A stretch of DNA of 64,000 nt from a bacterium (GTDB lineage: Bacteria; Verrucomicrobiota; Verrucomicrobiia; Chthoniobacterales; UBA6821). Where the stretch lies: positions 1-64,000 of the forward strand of contig JAJZSL010000005.1 in assembly GCA_021849805.1 (NCBI GenBank), in the 5' to 3' direction. Made by a program: the position numbers and the translations under genes. Shown one piece after another: positions 34,635-43,416 of this stretch; positions within the stretch are counted from its first letter, which is position 1; each line of letters begins with the position of its first letter. Under the pieces are notes generated by a model. The model was not told where the DNA came from and did no database searches. It saw only the letters and a list, made by a program, of their open reading frames with translations.

Positions 34635-36044
34635 ATGCTTGGACTCATGCCCAATCAATTCGAGCTTCAAGGAAATAAGAAAGCATTTCAGATCAACATG
34701 GATCCCTTGATCTATGGGACATTCGCTGAGATTGGAGGTGGGCAGGAAGTGGCTCGACGTTTTTTCCATGTCGGTGGTGCTGCCGGTACGGTTGCTAAAA
34801 CAATGTCTGCCTATGATATGACTTTCTCCGACGCCATTTATGGTCGCTCAGGGCGTTATGTGAGTCGGGAGCGACTTGGCAAAATGCTTGATCATGAGTA
34901 CAAATTGCTCCTTGAGCGGCTTGGGAGTAAGAATGGTACCTCAAGAACATTTTTTGCTTTTGCCAATACCGTTGCTATTCGCTCCTACAAGACCAAAAAT
35001 GAATCTCATGGCTGGATGGGGCTTCGCTTTCAGACAACTCCTCTCGGGGATCCTAACGAAATTATTTTACACCTTCGCCTCTTGGATGATGAAAATATCG
35101 ATCAACAAGAAGCCTTAGGACTCTTGGGGGTTAATTTGATTCATGGTGCTTTTTTTCTACGCAAAGATCCACGAGCTTTTATTACCTCCCTCTTAGATGA
35201 TCTCTCCTCTGTACGTCTTGAAATTGATATGATTCGATTTGGAGGTCCTGAGTTTAGAATGCTTGATAATCGCATTATGTGCTTGGAGTTGGTGACCCAA
35301 GGTCTCGCTCAGGCTGTTTTATTCAATAGCGATGGAGATGTGATTCAAGCTGCTGACAAGTTTCATAACAAACCGTTGCTCGTGGAGCGTGGTAGTTTTC
35401 GTCCTGTCACTTTATTAGCCAATGATATGTTGGACTGTGCGCTCAAGCATTTCTTAAGCCATGAAAAACTAGCAGGAAATCAACCAGAGATTCTCATGGA
35501 GATTACTATGTCTAATTTGCTGAGTGAAGGAGCTCTCGATCATCAAGATTTTATGGATCGAGTTGATATGCTCAGTGCACTGGGAAGAACAGTCTTGATT
35601 TCCAATTATGGAGAATTCTATCGACTCATTGAGTATCTCACCCGCTATACCAATCAGATCATTGGCTTGCCTTTGGGCATTCCAAGTCTCTATGAGCTCT
35701 TTGATGAAAAATATTATCATGATCTTGAAGGGGGCATTCTCGAGGGGTTGGGTCGCCTCTTTAAAACAGGTGTTCAACTCTATGTCTATCCTACCTATCA
35801 TACCGATGGAAGCTTGCTTCATGCTGCCTCCTTTCCTATTGAGCCACGCCTAGCCGATCTCTACCACTATCTTCTGAATAATAAATTCATTGTTCCTCTC
35901 GATAGCTGCCATCCTGAATATTTAGGAATCAAGTCGCTCCACGTTGTCACTAAGATCAAACAAGGAGATCCGAGCTGGAAGAGGATGGTTCCTGCTGAAG
36001 TTGTAGAACTCATTTTAGAGCGCAAACTCTTTGGTGTGAAATGA
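34635..36044 (+). CDS. Conserved protein of unknown function, ~470 residues
   Basis: A cytoplasmic-looking soluble protein beginning MLGLMPNQFELQGNKKAFQINMDPLIYGTFAEIGGGQEVARRFFHV. I recognise this as a widespread but uncharacterised bacterial family; database entries for it often carry misleading names, from memory 'TonB-dependent receptor' or 'nicotinate-nucleotide adenylyltransferase', neither of which fits: there is no signal peptide, no barrel, no HxGH nucleotidyltransferase motif. Conserved-looking blocks are GGAAGTVAKTMSAYDMTFSDAIYG, MLDHEY, ESHGWMGLRFQ and VLISNYGEFYRLIEYL. Its stop overlaps the mnmE start by four bases (ATGA), so the two are translationally coupled. Function unknown. 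Confidence 0.85.
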   Translation: MLGLMPNQFELQGNKKAFQINMDPLIYGTFAEIGGGQEVARRFFHVGGAAGTVAKTMSAYDMTFSDAIYGRSGRYVSRERLGKMLDHEYKLLLERLGSKNGTSRTFFAFANTVAIRSYKTKNESHGWMGLRFQTTPLGDPNEIILHLRLLDDENIDQQEALGLLGVNLIHGAFFLRKDPRAFITSLLDDLSSVRLEIDMIRFGGPEFRMLDNRIMCLELVTQGLAQAVLFNSDGDVIQAADKFHNKPLLVERGSFRPVTLLANDMLDCALKHFLSHEKLAGNQPEILMEITMSNLLSEGALDHQDFMDRVDMLSALGRTVLISNYGEFYRLIEYLTRYTNQIIGLPLGIPSLYELFDEKYYHDLEGGILEGLGRLFKTGVQLYVYPTYHTDGSLLHAASFPIEPRLADLYHYLLNNKFIVPLDSCHPEYLGIKSLHVVTKIKQGDPSWKRMVPAEVVELILERKLFGVK

Positions 36045-37399
36045 TCTCCTCACTCTCCGAGACCATTGCTGCGATTGCTACGCCTCCGGGAGTAGGAGCT
36101 GTGGCTCTACTGCGGATTTCTGGAGCAGAAGCACTTCTTGTCGCTGAGAAGATTTTTCGAGGAAAGGTAGCTCCCTCTGCTATGAAGTCTCGTTATGCCT
36201 ATCTTGGGGGAATCGTTGATGGAGAGGAACTCATTGATGAAGTTCTCCTCACGCTATTTCGAGCTCCTCGAAGCTATACGGGAGAAGATCTCGTTGAAAT
36301 CAGTGGTCATGGAGGAGTTTTTATTACCAATCGTCTTCTAGAAACAATCCTCAGAGCAGGAGCTCGCTTAGCACGTCCTGGTGAATTCACACAACGTGCC
36401 TACCTTCATGGTAAAATCGATCTTGCCCAAGCTGAGGCTGTCATGGATCTCATCACTGCCCAAACACGCTATGCGCAGCACGTAGCTCTTGAGCAACATG
36501 CTGGTTACCTCAGTGAAGAAATGAAGAAGCTTCGAGCAGAACTTCTAACACTGGTTTCTCAACAAGAGGCCTCCTTTGATTTTCCCGAGGAAGAACTGGA
36601 TCTTCAAGAGAGCGATTTCCTAACAGCTCCTCTTAAGAGCATCATCACGCAGGTCAGTGGACTCATCAAGAAGGCTCAAGAAGGTCATCTCTGTCGTACA
36701 GGCATGCTACTAGCTCTTTGTGGAGCACCTAATACAGGAAAATCAAGTCTTCTCAATAAACTCCTCCGTAGTGATCGTGCTATTGTTAGTCCTCTTGCCG
36801 GAACAACACGCGATACCATCGAAGAGGAAGTCCTCCTTCAAGGAGTTCCTTTTCGCATCATTGATACGGCGGGCCTACGATCCACCGAAGACCCACTGGA
36901 GCGCGAAGGTGTCCTTCGTGCTCAAGCAGTATTAGAGAGGGCAGATCTTCTTCTCCACCTTGTTGATGCCACCCAGAGACCAGAGGAAATCACACCTCTG
37001 GGCCAGCAAGAAATACTCCTCTTCAATAAGATTGATTTGCTTGAAGATCGATCTGCACTCAAACAATCATTCCCTGAGGCTCTTGAAATTTCCTGTAAAA
37101 CAGGGGAGGGTATTGAAAACTTGATAAAAAATATTCTAGAGCGTCTTCTTGGTCCAAAAACAACACTGCTAGAACCAGCTGCTACTCCCTTAGCAATGAA
37201 TACACGCCAGCTAGCGTGTCTCCAGCGTTCCTTGGAGTCCCTCCAGAGAGCTCTCTTGCTTCAAGAAGAAGGTTCTAGTGGAGAGTTGGTAGCCTTGGAG
37301 CTTCATGCTGCGCTAGAAGCAGTCGGAGAAGTTTGTGGAAATGTCGATAGTGAAGAAATCTTAGGAGAAATTTTCAGCAACTTTTGTATTGGGAAGTAA
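36041..37399 (+). CDS. mnmE: tRNA modification GTPase MnmE
   Basis: With MnmG it makes the 5-(carboxymethyl)aminomethyl group on U34 of certain tRNAs. The 452 residues contain the N-terminal formyl-THF domain (TIAAIATPPGVGAVALLRISG, RPGEFTQRAYLHGKIDLAQAEAVMDLI), the helical domain, the G domain (GAPNTGKSSLLNKLL, TTRDTIEE, DTAGLR, NKIDLL) and the invariant C-terminal FCIGK with catalytic Cys. All are intact. It is coupled to the preceding unknown gene. Its last 26 bases overlap the convergent gmhB gene. Confidence 0.97.
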   Translation: MISSLSETIAAIATPPGVGAVALLRISGAEALLVAEKIFRGKVAPSAMKSRYAYLGGIVDGEELIDEVLLTLFRAPRSYTGEDLVEISGHGGVFITNRLLETILRAGARLARPGEFTQRAYLHGKIDLAQAEAVMDLITAQTRYAQHVALEQHAGYLSEEMKKLRAELLTLVSQQEASFDFPEEELDLQESDFLTAPLKSIITQVSGLIKKAQEGHLCRTGMLLALCGAPNTGKSSLLNKLLRSDRAIVSPLAGTTRDTIEEEVLLQGVPFRIIDTAGLRSTEDPLEREGVLRAQAVLERADLLLHLVDATQRPEEITPLGQQEILLFNKIDLLEDRSALKQSFPEALEISCKTGEGIENLIKNILERLLGPKTTLLEPAATPLAMNTRQLACLQRSLESLQRALLLQEEGSSGELVALELHAALEAVGEVCGNVDSEEILGEIFSNFCIGK

Positions 37400-37925
37400 G
37401 AGCCAGCTCAATGGCTTCTCTAATATCTTGAGCCACAAAGTCAGCTCCTGCCTCTTGATTCTCTCTACCATAGCCAGTGAGGACTAAGATAGTACGGCAT
37501 CCAGCAGCCTTCCCTGCATCAATATCGCTCTTGCGATCTCCAATCATGAAGGAGGATTTTAGATCAATGCCTAATTGACTAGCAGCTTCTAGAAGCATGC
37601 CAGGAGCAGGTTTGCGTCGAGCGGAAGGACTCCAAGGAAGATCAGGAGCCATGTAAGTAGCATCAATGAGTCCACCGAGTTGACGTTGTATTTCCTCCTG
37701 GACTTGCTGAAATTCTTCTTCTCCAAAGTAACCACGCCCAATGCCACTTTGATTAGTCACAATGACAATAGAGTAACCATCTGCTTTGGCTTTTTTCAGT
37801 GCTTTGGCTGCTCCTTCGATGAGCACAACATCTTCAGGACGATGGCAGTGATCAACTTCTTGAATCAATGTTCCATCACGATCCAGGAAAAGAGCGCAAC
37901 GCTCCTGCTTCTCTACTTTATTCAT
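37374..37925 (-). CDS. gmhB: D,D-heptose 1,7-bisphosphate phosphatase-like HAD hydrolase
   Basis: Removes the C7 phosphate in ADP-heptose synthesis for the LPS inner core. Start 37925 (MNKVEKQERCALFLDRDGT) overlaps the hldA stop as ATGA, so expression is coupled. HAD motifs: FLDRDGTLIQE (nucleophile Asp and acid Asp), VTNQSGIGRGYF, RRKPAPGML (Lys) and MIGDRKSDIDAG. In classical GmhB a Cys/His zinc loop precedes the RKP motif; here that segment reads YMAPDLPWSPSARRKP and has no Cys or His. Activity could be retained, as in histidinol-phosphatase relatives that also vary here, but this is unusual. The 183-residue length is typical. Confidence 0.85.
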   Translation of the reverse strand: MNKVEKQERCALFLDRDGTLIQEVDHCHRPEDVVLIEGAAKALKKAKADGYSIVIVTNQSGIGRGYFGEEEFQQVQEEIQRQLGGLIDATYMAPDLPWSPSARRKPAPGMLLEAASQLGIDLKSSFMIGDRKSDIDAGKAAGCRTILVLTGYGRENQEAGADFVAQDIREAIELALTSQYKSC

Positions 37926-38932
37926 GAAGAGAAGGAGTGATGGCTCAGGAAGCTTTCTTCTAGCTCTTGAGGAGAGCAAGTGGCTGTTCCTAACTTACCA
38001 ATAACGATTCCTGCTGCATGATTAGCAAGCTCTGCAGCTTCCTCTGGAGTGGTTCCAGAGGTAATACCAATAGTGTAGAGGGCAATAGCTGTATCTCCTG
38101 CTCCAGAAACATCAAAGACTTCTTGAGCACGTGTTGGTGTATGATAGGGAGGATGACCGTGACGAAAGAGCATCATTCCTTGTTCCCCAAGTGTGATGAG
38201 AAGAGCTTGAGAGTTCCACCGCTTCAGAAGTCTCTCTCCGACCTTCAAAAGAGCATCATCCTTCTCTACCGGAAAAATAGGTGGAGTCAGTGGCATGGCT
38301 GCAGCAGCAAAAGCTTCTGCTCGATTTGGCTTAATGGCAGCAACACCAGACCACTCGAGGTGATGATGAGGATGAGGATCACTGGTGATGATATGATGTT
38401 TTTTTCTTTTCATCACAGCATCGATGAGCTCTTGGCAGAGGAATCCTTTCCCATAATCCTCAAAGAGAATAGCATCCATGTCATCGATGAGTAGCTCAAG
38501 CCGTTCAATGGCTCTCTTGAAGATGAAGGGATGCGAGCGATATTTTTTTTCACGATCAACCCGAACTACTTGCTGATGTTGAGCAATAATTCGTGTCTTA
38601 ACAATCGTTGGGATTTCCTCAGAGGAAATAATTCCATCGGTTTGTAAACCTTCCTCATGCATGAGCTTGCGGAGTCTTTCTCCAGCCAGATCATCACCAA
38701 GCGCACCAAGGACATGAACTTCTTGGCAGAATTGCCTGAGATTTCGTGCTACATTAGCAGCTCCGCCAGGGTAACCATGCTCGCGTTCTACTTCGACAAC
38801 AGGAACAGGAGCCTCTGGAGAAATACGGACGACATTTCCCCAAACAAATTCATCGAGCATAAGATCTCCTAGAACTAAGATTTTTTTCTTAGCAGCAGTC
38901 TTAAAAAAATGATGGAGTTTCTTAATGTTCAT
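37922..38932 (-). CDS. hldA: D-glycero-beta-D-manno-heptose-7-phosphate kinase
   Basis: PfkB-family kinase that adds the C1 phosphate in ADP-heptose synthesis. Start 38932 (MNIKKLHHFFKTAAKKKILV) is preferred to 39010, which overlaps the opposite gene. Landmarks in the 336 residues: VLGDLMLDEFVWGNVVRISPEAP, GYPGGAANVARNL, EDYGKGF, IKPNRAEAF, LITLGEQGMMLF and the catalytic DVSGAGDTAIALY. The C-terminal cytidylyltransferase domain of bifunctional HldE is absent, so a separate HldC is expected elsewhere. It forms a two-gene unit with gmhB and indicates heptose-containing LPS; the product ADP-heptose is also known to be sensed by host ALPK1. Confidence 0.92.
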   Translation of the reverse strand: MNIKKLHHFFKTAAKKKILVLGDLMLDEFVWGNVVRISPEAPVPVVEVEREHGYPGGAANVARNLRQFCQEVHVLGALGDDLAGERLRKLMHEEGLQTDGIISSEEIPTIVKTRIIAQHQQVVRVDREKKYRSHPFIFKRAIERLELLIDDMDAILFEDYGKGFLCQELIDAVMKRKKHHIITSDPHPHHHLEWSGVAAIKPNRAEAFAAAAMPLTPPIFPVEKDDALLKVGERLLKRWNSQALLITLGEQGMMLFRHGHPPYHTPTRAQEVFDVSGAGDTAIALYTIGITSGTTPEEAAELANHAAGIVIGKLGTATCSPQELEESFLSHHSFSS

Positions 38933-39074
38933 CGAGCATTCTTCAGTGGTAAAAGTACATTGCATGATTGACAGTCTTGAGCAGCTAGTGGAAGAATGCC
39001 ACACTAACATAGTTTTTCAAACTTCCAGGATGAAAATTTCTCTCTCTTCTCCCCCCTTGATTCATGGTCGAGTG

Positions 39075-39932
39075 ATGACTCGACGCGCTCTAGTGAGTTC
39101 CTACATAGGAATTCTTCTCTCCTTTTCTCTGTTTGCTCCCTTGGTACTTCAAGCAGCTTCACTTCAAGTAGTCTCTACTTCTTCCATGGAGTCGGCAGCA
39201 ATTCCAAGCTCGATTCATCTTTCTGATTTTCCTGCAGCATCAGTTCAAGATGTTGTTGTACCTGTTCCTAGTGAAATTTTTCTTGTCCTAGATAAATTAG
39301 GAAATCCTAATTGGAAGGCTCAGCTTCAACTTCAAAAAATACAAACCCCAGATGATCGTGTTCAAGTTGCTCTGCTCTTGGGTTCTGTTATTTCAGAGGG
39401 ATTCATTGCTGTGGAAGCAGAAGATACTGAGCGTGTCAAAGAATTGGGCCGAGATGTTCTCACTCTTGCTGATGCTATTAATGTTCGAAAATCAGTGCTG
39501 ATACGCAGTAAGAGTATCATTGAGAAAGCTGATCATCATGATTGGCATGGCATCCGTGTTGAGTTTGATGGAGCTTTGCAGGACGTTCGTGCTGCTATGG
39601 ATGAAATGAATGATGAGGACCTTGCTCAATTGGTCAGTTTGGGAGGATGGCTTCGTGGTACTCATGTTCTCACTTCCATTGTGGATGAACATTATAGCGT
39701 TGCTGGAGCAGAGTTACTTCATCAACCTGAATTACTTCATTACTTTGATCGCTGTGTAAGCAAGATGTCTCCGCGCTTGCGTAAAAACCCTTTAGTAGCC
39801 CGTATTCACGATGTTCTCAACCAGATGACTCCGATCATTGATACCAAGAAACCGGAGATTTCTCATGAGAAAGTCAAAAAAATTCATTTACTCACCGAAG
39901 ATCTTCTCCAAAAGATCACTACCGTTTCCTAA
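39075..39932 (+). CDS. Exported protein of unknown function
   Basis: Start 39075 (MTRRALVSSYIGILLSFSLF) gives a normal signal peptide with cleavage near LQAASLQ; 39030 is also possible, while 38925 would overlap hldA. The mature part (about 255 residues) is mostly helical, with a conserved-looking middle DDRVQVALLLGSVISEGFIAV and EDTERVKELGRDVLTLADAI, and a C-terminal segment SPRLRKNPLVARIHDVLNQM. No Cys pairs, lipobox or catalytic motif is visible. The next gene, also exported, begins 20 bases later; the two may form an envelope operon. I do not recognise the family. Confidence 0.7.
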   Translation: MTRRALVSSYIGILLSFSLFAPLVLQAASLQVVSTSSMESAAIPSSIHLSDFPAASVQDVVVPVPSEIFLVLDKLGNPNWKAQLQLQKIQTPDDRVQVALLLGSVISEGFIAVEAEDTERVKELGRDVLTLADAINVRKSVLIRSKSIIEKADHHDWHGIRVEFDGALQDVRAAMDEMNDEDLAQLVSLGGWLRGTHVLTSIVDEHYSVAGAELLHQPELLHYFDRCVSKMSPRLRKNPLVARIHDVLNQMTPIIDTKKPEISHEKVKKIHLLTEDLLQKITTVS

Positions 39933-39952
39933 ACTTTTTTTGACTGAAAAAC

Positions 39953-40432
39953 ATGATGATCTCTGCTCCTAAATCATTGTTCTTTCTCTGGATGGGCCTG
40001 ACTCTTGCCCTCTGCTCGGTTGCTTCTGCTACTGTTGATGATGCTCTCTGCTTTGCTTACGAAGCAGCTTCTCCTTATGCTAAGCAATATGCCATTCGTA
40101 AGGATGCATGGGGAGGTGATTTGGGAGTTGGAGAAAAGAAAGCAGTAATGGCTCAGCTCTTCCAAGGAAATGATTACTGGTTTTTGATGGCTTCTGATGT
40201 TCGAGGAGCAAAAATCTCTGTCCATCTCTACGACATGAATGGAAAATTAGCAGAGTTAGAAACATGGCAACGCTCTCACGAGAAAAAACATTATGTTGCT
40301 GCAGGAGCTCATATTATTCCTCAGAGAACAGGAACCTACTTTGCTGTTGTTGAGGTCATCAAATCCTCAGAGGAGAGAACTCCTTGGGCACTGGTTTATG
40401 GGTACAGGGATCGAGAGAGAGATACCAAATAA
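39953..40432 (+). CDS. Small exported protein of unknown function
   Basis: 159 residues with a signal peptide (MISAPKSLFFLWMGLTLALC, cleavage near SVASA-TVDD). Two adjacent ATG codons begin the frame. The mature domain looks beta-rich: MAQLFQGNDYWFLMASDVRG, ISVHLYDMNGKLAE, GAHIIPQRTGTYFAVVEV and PWALVYGYRD, similar in feel to small periplasmic beta-sandwich domains, but I cannot name it. It is close behind the preceding exported gene and probably co-transcribed. Confidence 0.7.
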   Translation: MMISAPKSLFFLWMGLTLALCSVASATVDDALCFAYEAASPYAKQYAIRKDAWGGDLGVGEKKAVMAQLFQGNDYWFLMASDVRGAKISVHLYDMNGKLAELETWQRSHEKKHYVAAGAHIIPQRTGTYFAVVEVIKSSEERTPWALVYGYRDRERDTK

Positions 40433-40522
40433 AATAATCATGAACGCGAGGTTGCTCTCTAGACCTGTTTTTCTCTCTGGAGGGGAGAAGATGATTGTTT
40501 TCTCTCCCCCTTATTCTTCCGT

Positions 40523-41512
40523 GTGATTGCAGTGACCTTGAAAACAAATCCCCAGAAAAAAGAAAAATACCAAACTAAAACCTTAGAGTTTGAAGATGCA
40601 CGCTCCTTGCATGCTCTCTATGGAGGTAAGGAACATCTTCTTCGTAAAATGGAAGAAGTCTTAGAAATAACGATGGTTACTCGTGATGGGTGGTTGCGTC
40701 TTCATGGTTCTCCGAGGGCTATTAAACAAGCTGAAGAGATCTTCAAAACGCTGATGCAGCGTCAGCAGCCTGGTTTCCTCATCAGAGAAGAGGAATTTCT
40801 AGAAGTTCTGGAGCAATGCTCTCTCAAGAACACTCCCCCATCCCCCATTTCTCTTCAATGTTCTCTACGAAAACCACCCATTATTCCTAAGACGGAGTCA
40901 CAGAGGATCTACCTTCGCTTTATGGAAGAGTATGCTATTACCTTTGGGATTGGTCCTGCAGGTACAGGGAAAACCTACCTAGCCATAGCAAAAGCTGTTT
41001 CTGATTTGAAACAAGGGAAAATTAGTTCTATTATTCTCTCTCGTCCTGCTGTAGAAGCTGGCGAAGCGCTCGGGTTTTTGCCTGGAGAGCTGCAAGAGAA
41101 AATTTTCCCCTATTTGCGTCCGCTCTATGATGCTCTCCACGATATGCTGGAGCCTGAGGAAATAGAATGTTATTTGGAAAAGAATATCATTCAAATTGCC
41201 CCTCTGGCCTACATGCGTGGTCGTACTCTCAATTATGCTTTTATTATTTTGGATGAATCTCAGAATACAACAAAGGAACAGATGTTTATGTTCCTCACAC
41301 GTATGGGAATGAATTCTCGCTGTGTGATTACTGGCGATCCTACACAAATCGACCTTCCGAGGAGTAAACCGAGTGGTTTGATTGAAGGTCTTCAAGCTCT
41401 TCGCTCGATTCGAGACATCGGATTTCACTATTTTCAAGAATCAGATGTCGTTCGCCATCCCTTGGTCAAAGCCATTATCCAAGCATATCAACAACATCGC
41501 TCTCTTTCCTAG
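40523..41512 (+). CDS. phoH: PhoH-like ATPase
   Basis: An ATPase of the PhoH family (PhoH2-free type), often associated with ribosome maturation partners YbeY and with PgpH. Start GTG 40523 (MIAVTLKTNPQKK). The N-terminal KH-like portion (about 25-85) precedes the ATPase: Walker A GPAGTGKTYLAIAKAV, RPAVEAGEALGFLPGELQEK, Walker B AFIILDESQNTTKEQ and TGDPTQIDLP. The 329 residues are standard. It is followed after 3 bases by pgpH, the classic phoH-pgpH order, but ybeY, which usually comes next, is not there. Confidence 0.93.
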   Translation: MIAVTLKTNPQKKEKYQTKTLEFEDARSLHALYGGKEHLLRKMEEVLEITMVTRDGWLRLHGSPRAIKQAEEIFKTLMQRQQPGFLIREEEFLEVLEQCSLKNTPPSPISLQCSLRKPPIIPKTESQRIYLRFMEEYAITFGIGPAGTGKTYLAIAKAVSDLKQGKISSIILSRPAVEAGEALGFLPGELQEKIFPYLRPLYDALHDMLEPEEIECYLEKNIIQIAPLAYMRGRTLNYAFIILDESQNTTKEQMFMFLTRMGMNSRCVITGDPTQIDLPRSKPSGLIEGLQALRSIRDIGFHYFQESDVVRHPLVKAIIQAYQQHRSLS

Positions 41513-41515
41513 ACT

Positions 41516-43078
41516 ATGGTCAAGTATCTAGAACATCGTCAACTAGCAGCACGGGGTCTCACTTGTGGAAAAATAAGACGACGAGTCAAACAGGGAAAAA
41601 TCATCTCCTTTCTTCAAACGCACTGGAGTGTTTGCTCTCTTATTTTGCTTGCCACAATGGGAGGGCTTTGGGGGATCATGATGCTTGGGAAGACGCCTCC
41701 CACCTCCGAGCAATTACTCTTTGCTTTCTTCCTTTTTCTAGGACCGCTTTTTCAACTTTGGATTGGAGATCAAGATTTTTTCTTTGATCACGCTCGCTTG
41801 ATACTCATTTTTGGTACCTTACTCTTTGAGCTGCTTCTCTTGGAGTTCATCCTCTTGGGAAGCATGGATGGTTCTTGGTGCGCAGCAATCTTACCACTGC
41901 TTTTTCCTTATGCGTTTGCTCCATTAACTCTAACAGCCCTTCTGGGAAAAAAAGAAGGCCTCTTTGCTCTCTTCTTTGGAGGGCTATGGGGAGCTTTTCT
42001 GGTAGATCATTTCCAGAGTATCAATCTTTCTTTCTTCATTATTTCACTCCTCAGCGGCCTTCTTGCTGTTGTTGTGACCTTGGAGTTGAGAAGGCGCTCC
42101 CGTTTTCTTAGAGCTGGTGTTTATGTTGGCGTGGCTACATTGATCTTAGCCCTTTTTTTCAGAAAAATAGATATTTTCTCTCTTCATTGCTCCGATACCT
42201 CTTCTTGGGTTCTTCTTCTAGCTCAAAGCATGGCAATCTTAGCTAGCGCACTTTCTACATCAATTATCGTCAGTGGTCTCTTACCTCTTCTGGAGTATCT
42301 TTTTGGTTTCACCACGAATATTTCTTGGTTAGAAATGGCTGATCTCAATCATCCTCTCCTACGCCGCTTGAGCATGGAGGCTCCTGGAACTTATCAGCAT
42401 AGCCTTGCTATGGCCACTCTTGCAGAAGCAGCTGCCCAAGCCATTCATGCTAATCCTGCTATCTGCCGCGTAGGAGCTTATTTCCATGATATTGGAAAAT
42501 TAGTGAAGCCAGAGTATTTCATCGAAAATCGACGCTCTGATGAAGATCCTCATCAAGAGCTCACTCCCACCATGAGTGCTCTTATCATTGCTGCTCATGT
42601 CAAGGAAGGAGTTGACTTAGCACTCAAGAGTAAATTGCACCCTCGCATCATTGATATCATTCGCCAACACCATGGAACAACCGTTATTGACTATTTTTTC
42701 CAACGTGCTCGTCAACAAGAAGAAGATAGGCGTACTGGAGGAAAAATCATGAATATTCGTCTGGAAGATATCCCTGCTGTGAGCATGGATCAGTTTCGCT
42801 ATCCTGGTCCCAAGCCTCAAACAAAGGAAGCAGCCATTATTGGCTTAGCTGATGCTGCTGAGAGTGCAACTCGAAGCTTGGAGCGTCCAACACCACAACG
42901 TATCGATGACCTTGTTCATACACTTCTCAAAGAGCGCTTAGAGGACAATCAATATGATGAATGTCCTATCACCATTGGAGAACTTCATAAGATTGCTGAT
43001 CGTCTTGTCAGTACACTTCTGGGTATGTTCCATACAAGAATTGCCTACAAAAGAGAAACAACTACTAGAGCCTCTTAA
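41516..43078 (+). CDS. pgpH: 7TM-HD family phosphohydrolase (c-di-AMP phosphodiesterase PgpH-like)
   Basis: Membrane protein with a cytoplasmic HD domain; characterised PgpH members hydrolyse cyclic di-AMP. The 520 residues start with about seven hydrophobic helices (37-270) and then the HD domain: PGTYQHSLAMATLAEAAAQ, VGAYFHDIGKLVKPEYF, IIAAHVKEG and RQHHGTTVIDYFF, with metal-binding His and His-Asp intact. Compared with PgpH of Firmicutes (~700 residues) the large extracellular 7TMR-HDED domain is missing. Whether the organism makes c-di-AMP is not shown by this window. Confidence 0.88.
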   Translation: MVKYLEHRQLAARGLTCGKIRRRVKQGKIISFLQTHWSVCSLILLATMGGLWGIMMLGKTPPTSEQLLFAFFLFLGPLFQLWIGDQDFFFDHARLILIFGTLLFELLLLEFILLGSMDGSWCAAILPLLFPYAFAPLTLTALLGKKEGLFALFFGGLWGAFLVDHFQSINLSFFIISLLSGLLAVVVTLELRRRSRFLRAGVYVGVATLILALFFRKIDIFSLHCSDTSSWVLLLAQSMAILASALSTSIIVSGLLPLLEYLFGFTTNISWLEMADLNHPLLRRLSMEAPGTYQHSLAMATLAEAAAQAIHANPAICRVGAYFHDIGKLVKPEYFIENRRSDEDPHQELTPTMSALIIAAHVKEGVDLALKSKLHPRIIDIIRQHHGTTVIDYFFQRARQQEEDRRTGGKIMNIRLEDIPAVSMDQFRYPGPKPQTKEAAIIGLADAAESATRSLERPTPQRIDDLVHTLLKERLEDNQYDECPITIGELHKIADRLVSTLLGMFHTRIAYKRETTTRAS

Positions 43079-43144
43079 TGCAATGCTACTAGTGTCACAC
43101 ACTGGTGATCATAGCTGACGCTGCTCGCTACTACTTTTTTAAGC

Positions 43145-43310
43145 ATAGTCAAATGACTTAGAAATGACAGGAAATGGACGTGATCTTTTTTAAAAAAGGC
43201 AGCGTTCTCCTCCCATCACCTTATCGTTGAGATAGTGCTCGGTCTTCGGCCTTGCCTTTTTTTTAAAATCTCTCCACTCTTTCCTGAAATTTCCAAGTAA
43301 TTTGACTTAT
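43145..43310. mobile_element. 166-bp terminal-inverted-repeat element (MITE-like), copy 2
   Basis: Ends ATAGTCAAATGACTTAGAAA (43145 onward) and the imperfect complement TTTCCAAGTAATTTGACTTAT ending at 43310 (given as 20-base parts: TTCCAAGTAATTTGACTTAT). The interior GGCAGCGTTCTCCTCCCATC, ACCTTATCGTTGAGATAGTG and CTCGGTCTTCGGCC is nearly identical to the element at 49647-49812. No ORF. It is followed at 43331-43380 by a shortened tail module (CAGTGCCATATAGCGGCTAC, CATTCAAAACGCTCTAGAG). Confidence 0.78.
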
Positions 43311-43330
43311 TAAATCAATTACTTTGTTAA

Positions 43331-43380
43331 CAGTGCCATATAGCGGCTACAACTTCATTCAAAACGCTCTAGAGATTGGA
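43331..43380 (+). repeat. Partial tail module (T4)
   Basis: Matches the last third of the T1/T2 tails: GCCATATAGCGGCTACAACT and TCATTCAAAACGCTCTAGAG. The remainder of the 338-base gap 43079-43416 has no gene. Confidence 0.5.
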
Positions 43381-43416
43381 GCTGCTTGTTTCCTCATCAA
43401 GCCTCCTTGATTACTC

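Noticed and set aside
34635-36044. TonB receptor or nicotinate-nucleotide adenylyltransferase label
   Set aside because: No signal peptide, plug, beta-barrel end, or HxGH/SSTxxR motifs; kept as unknown.
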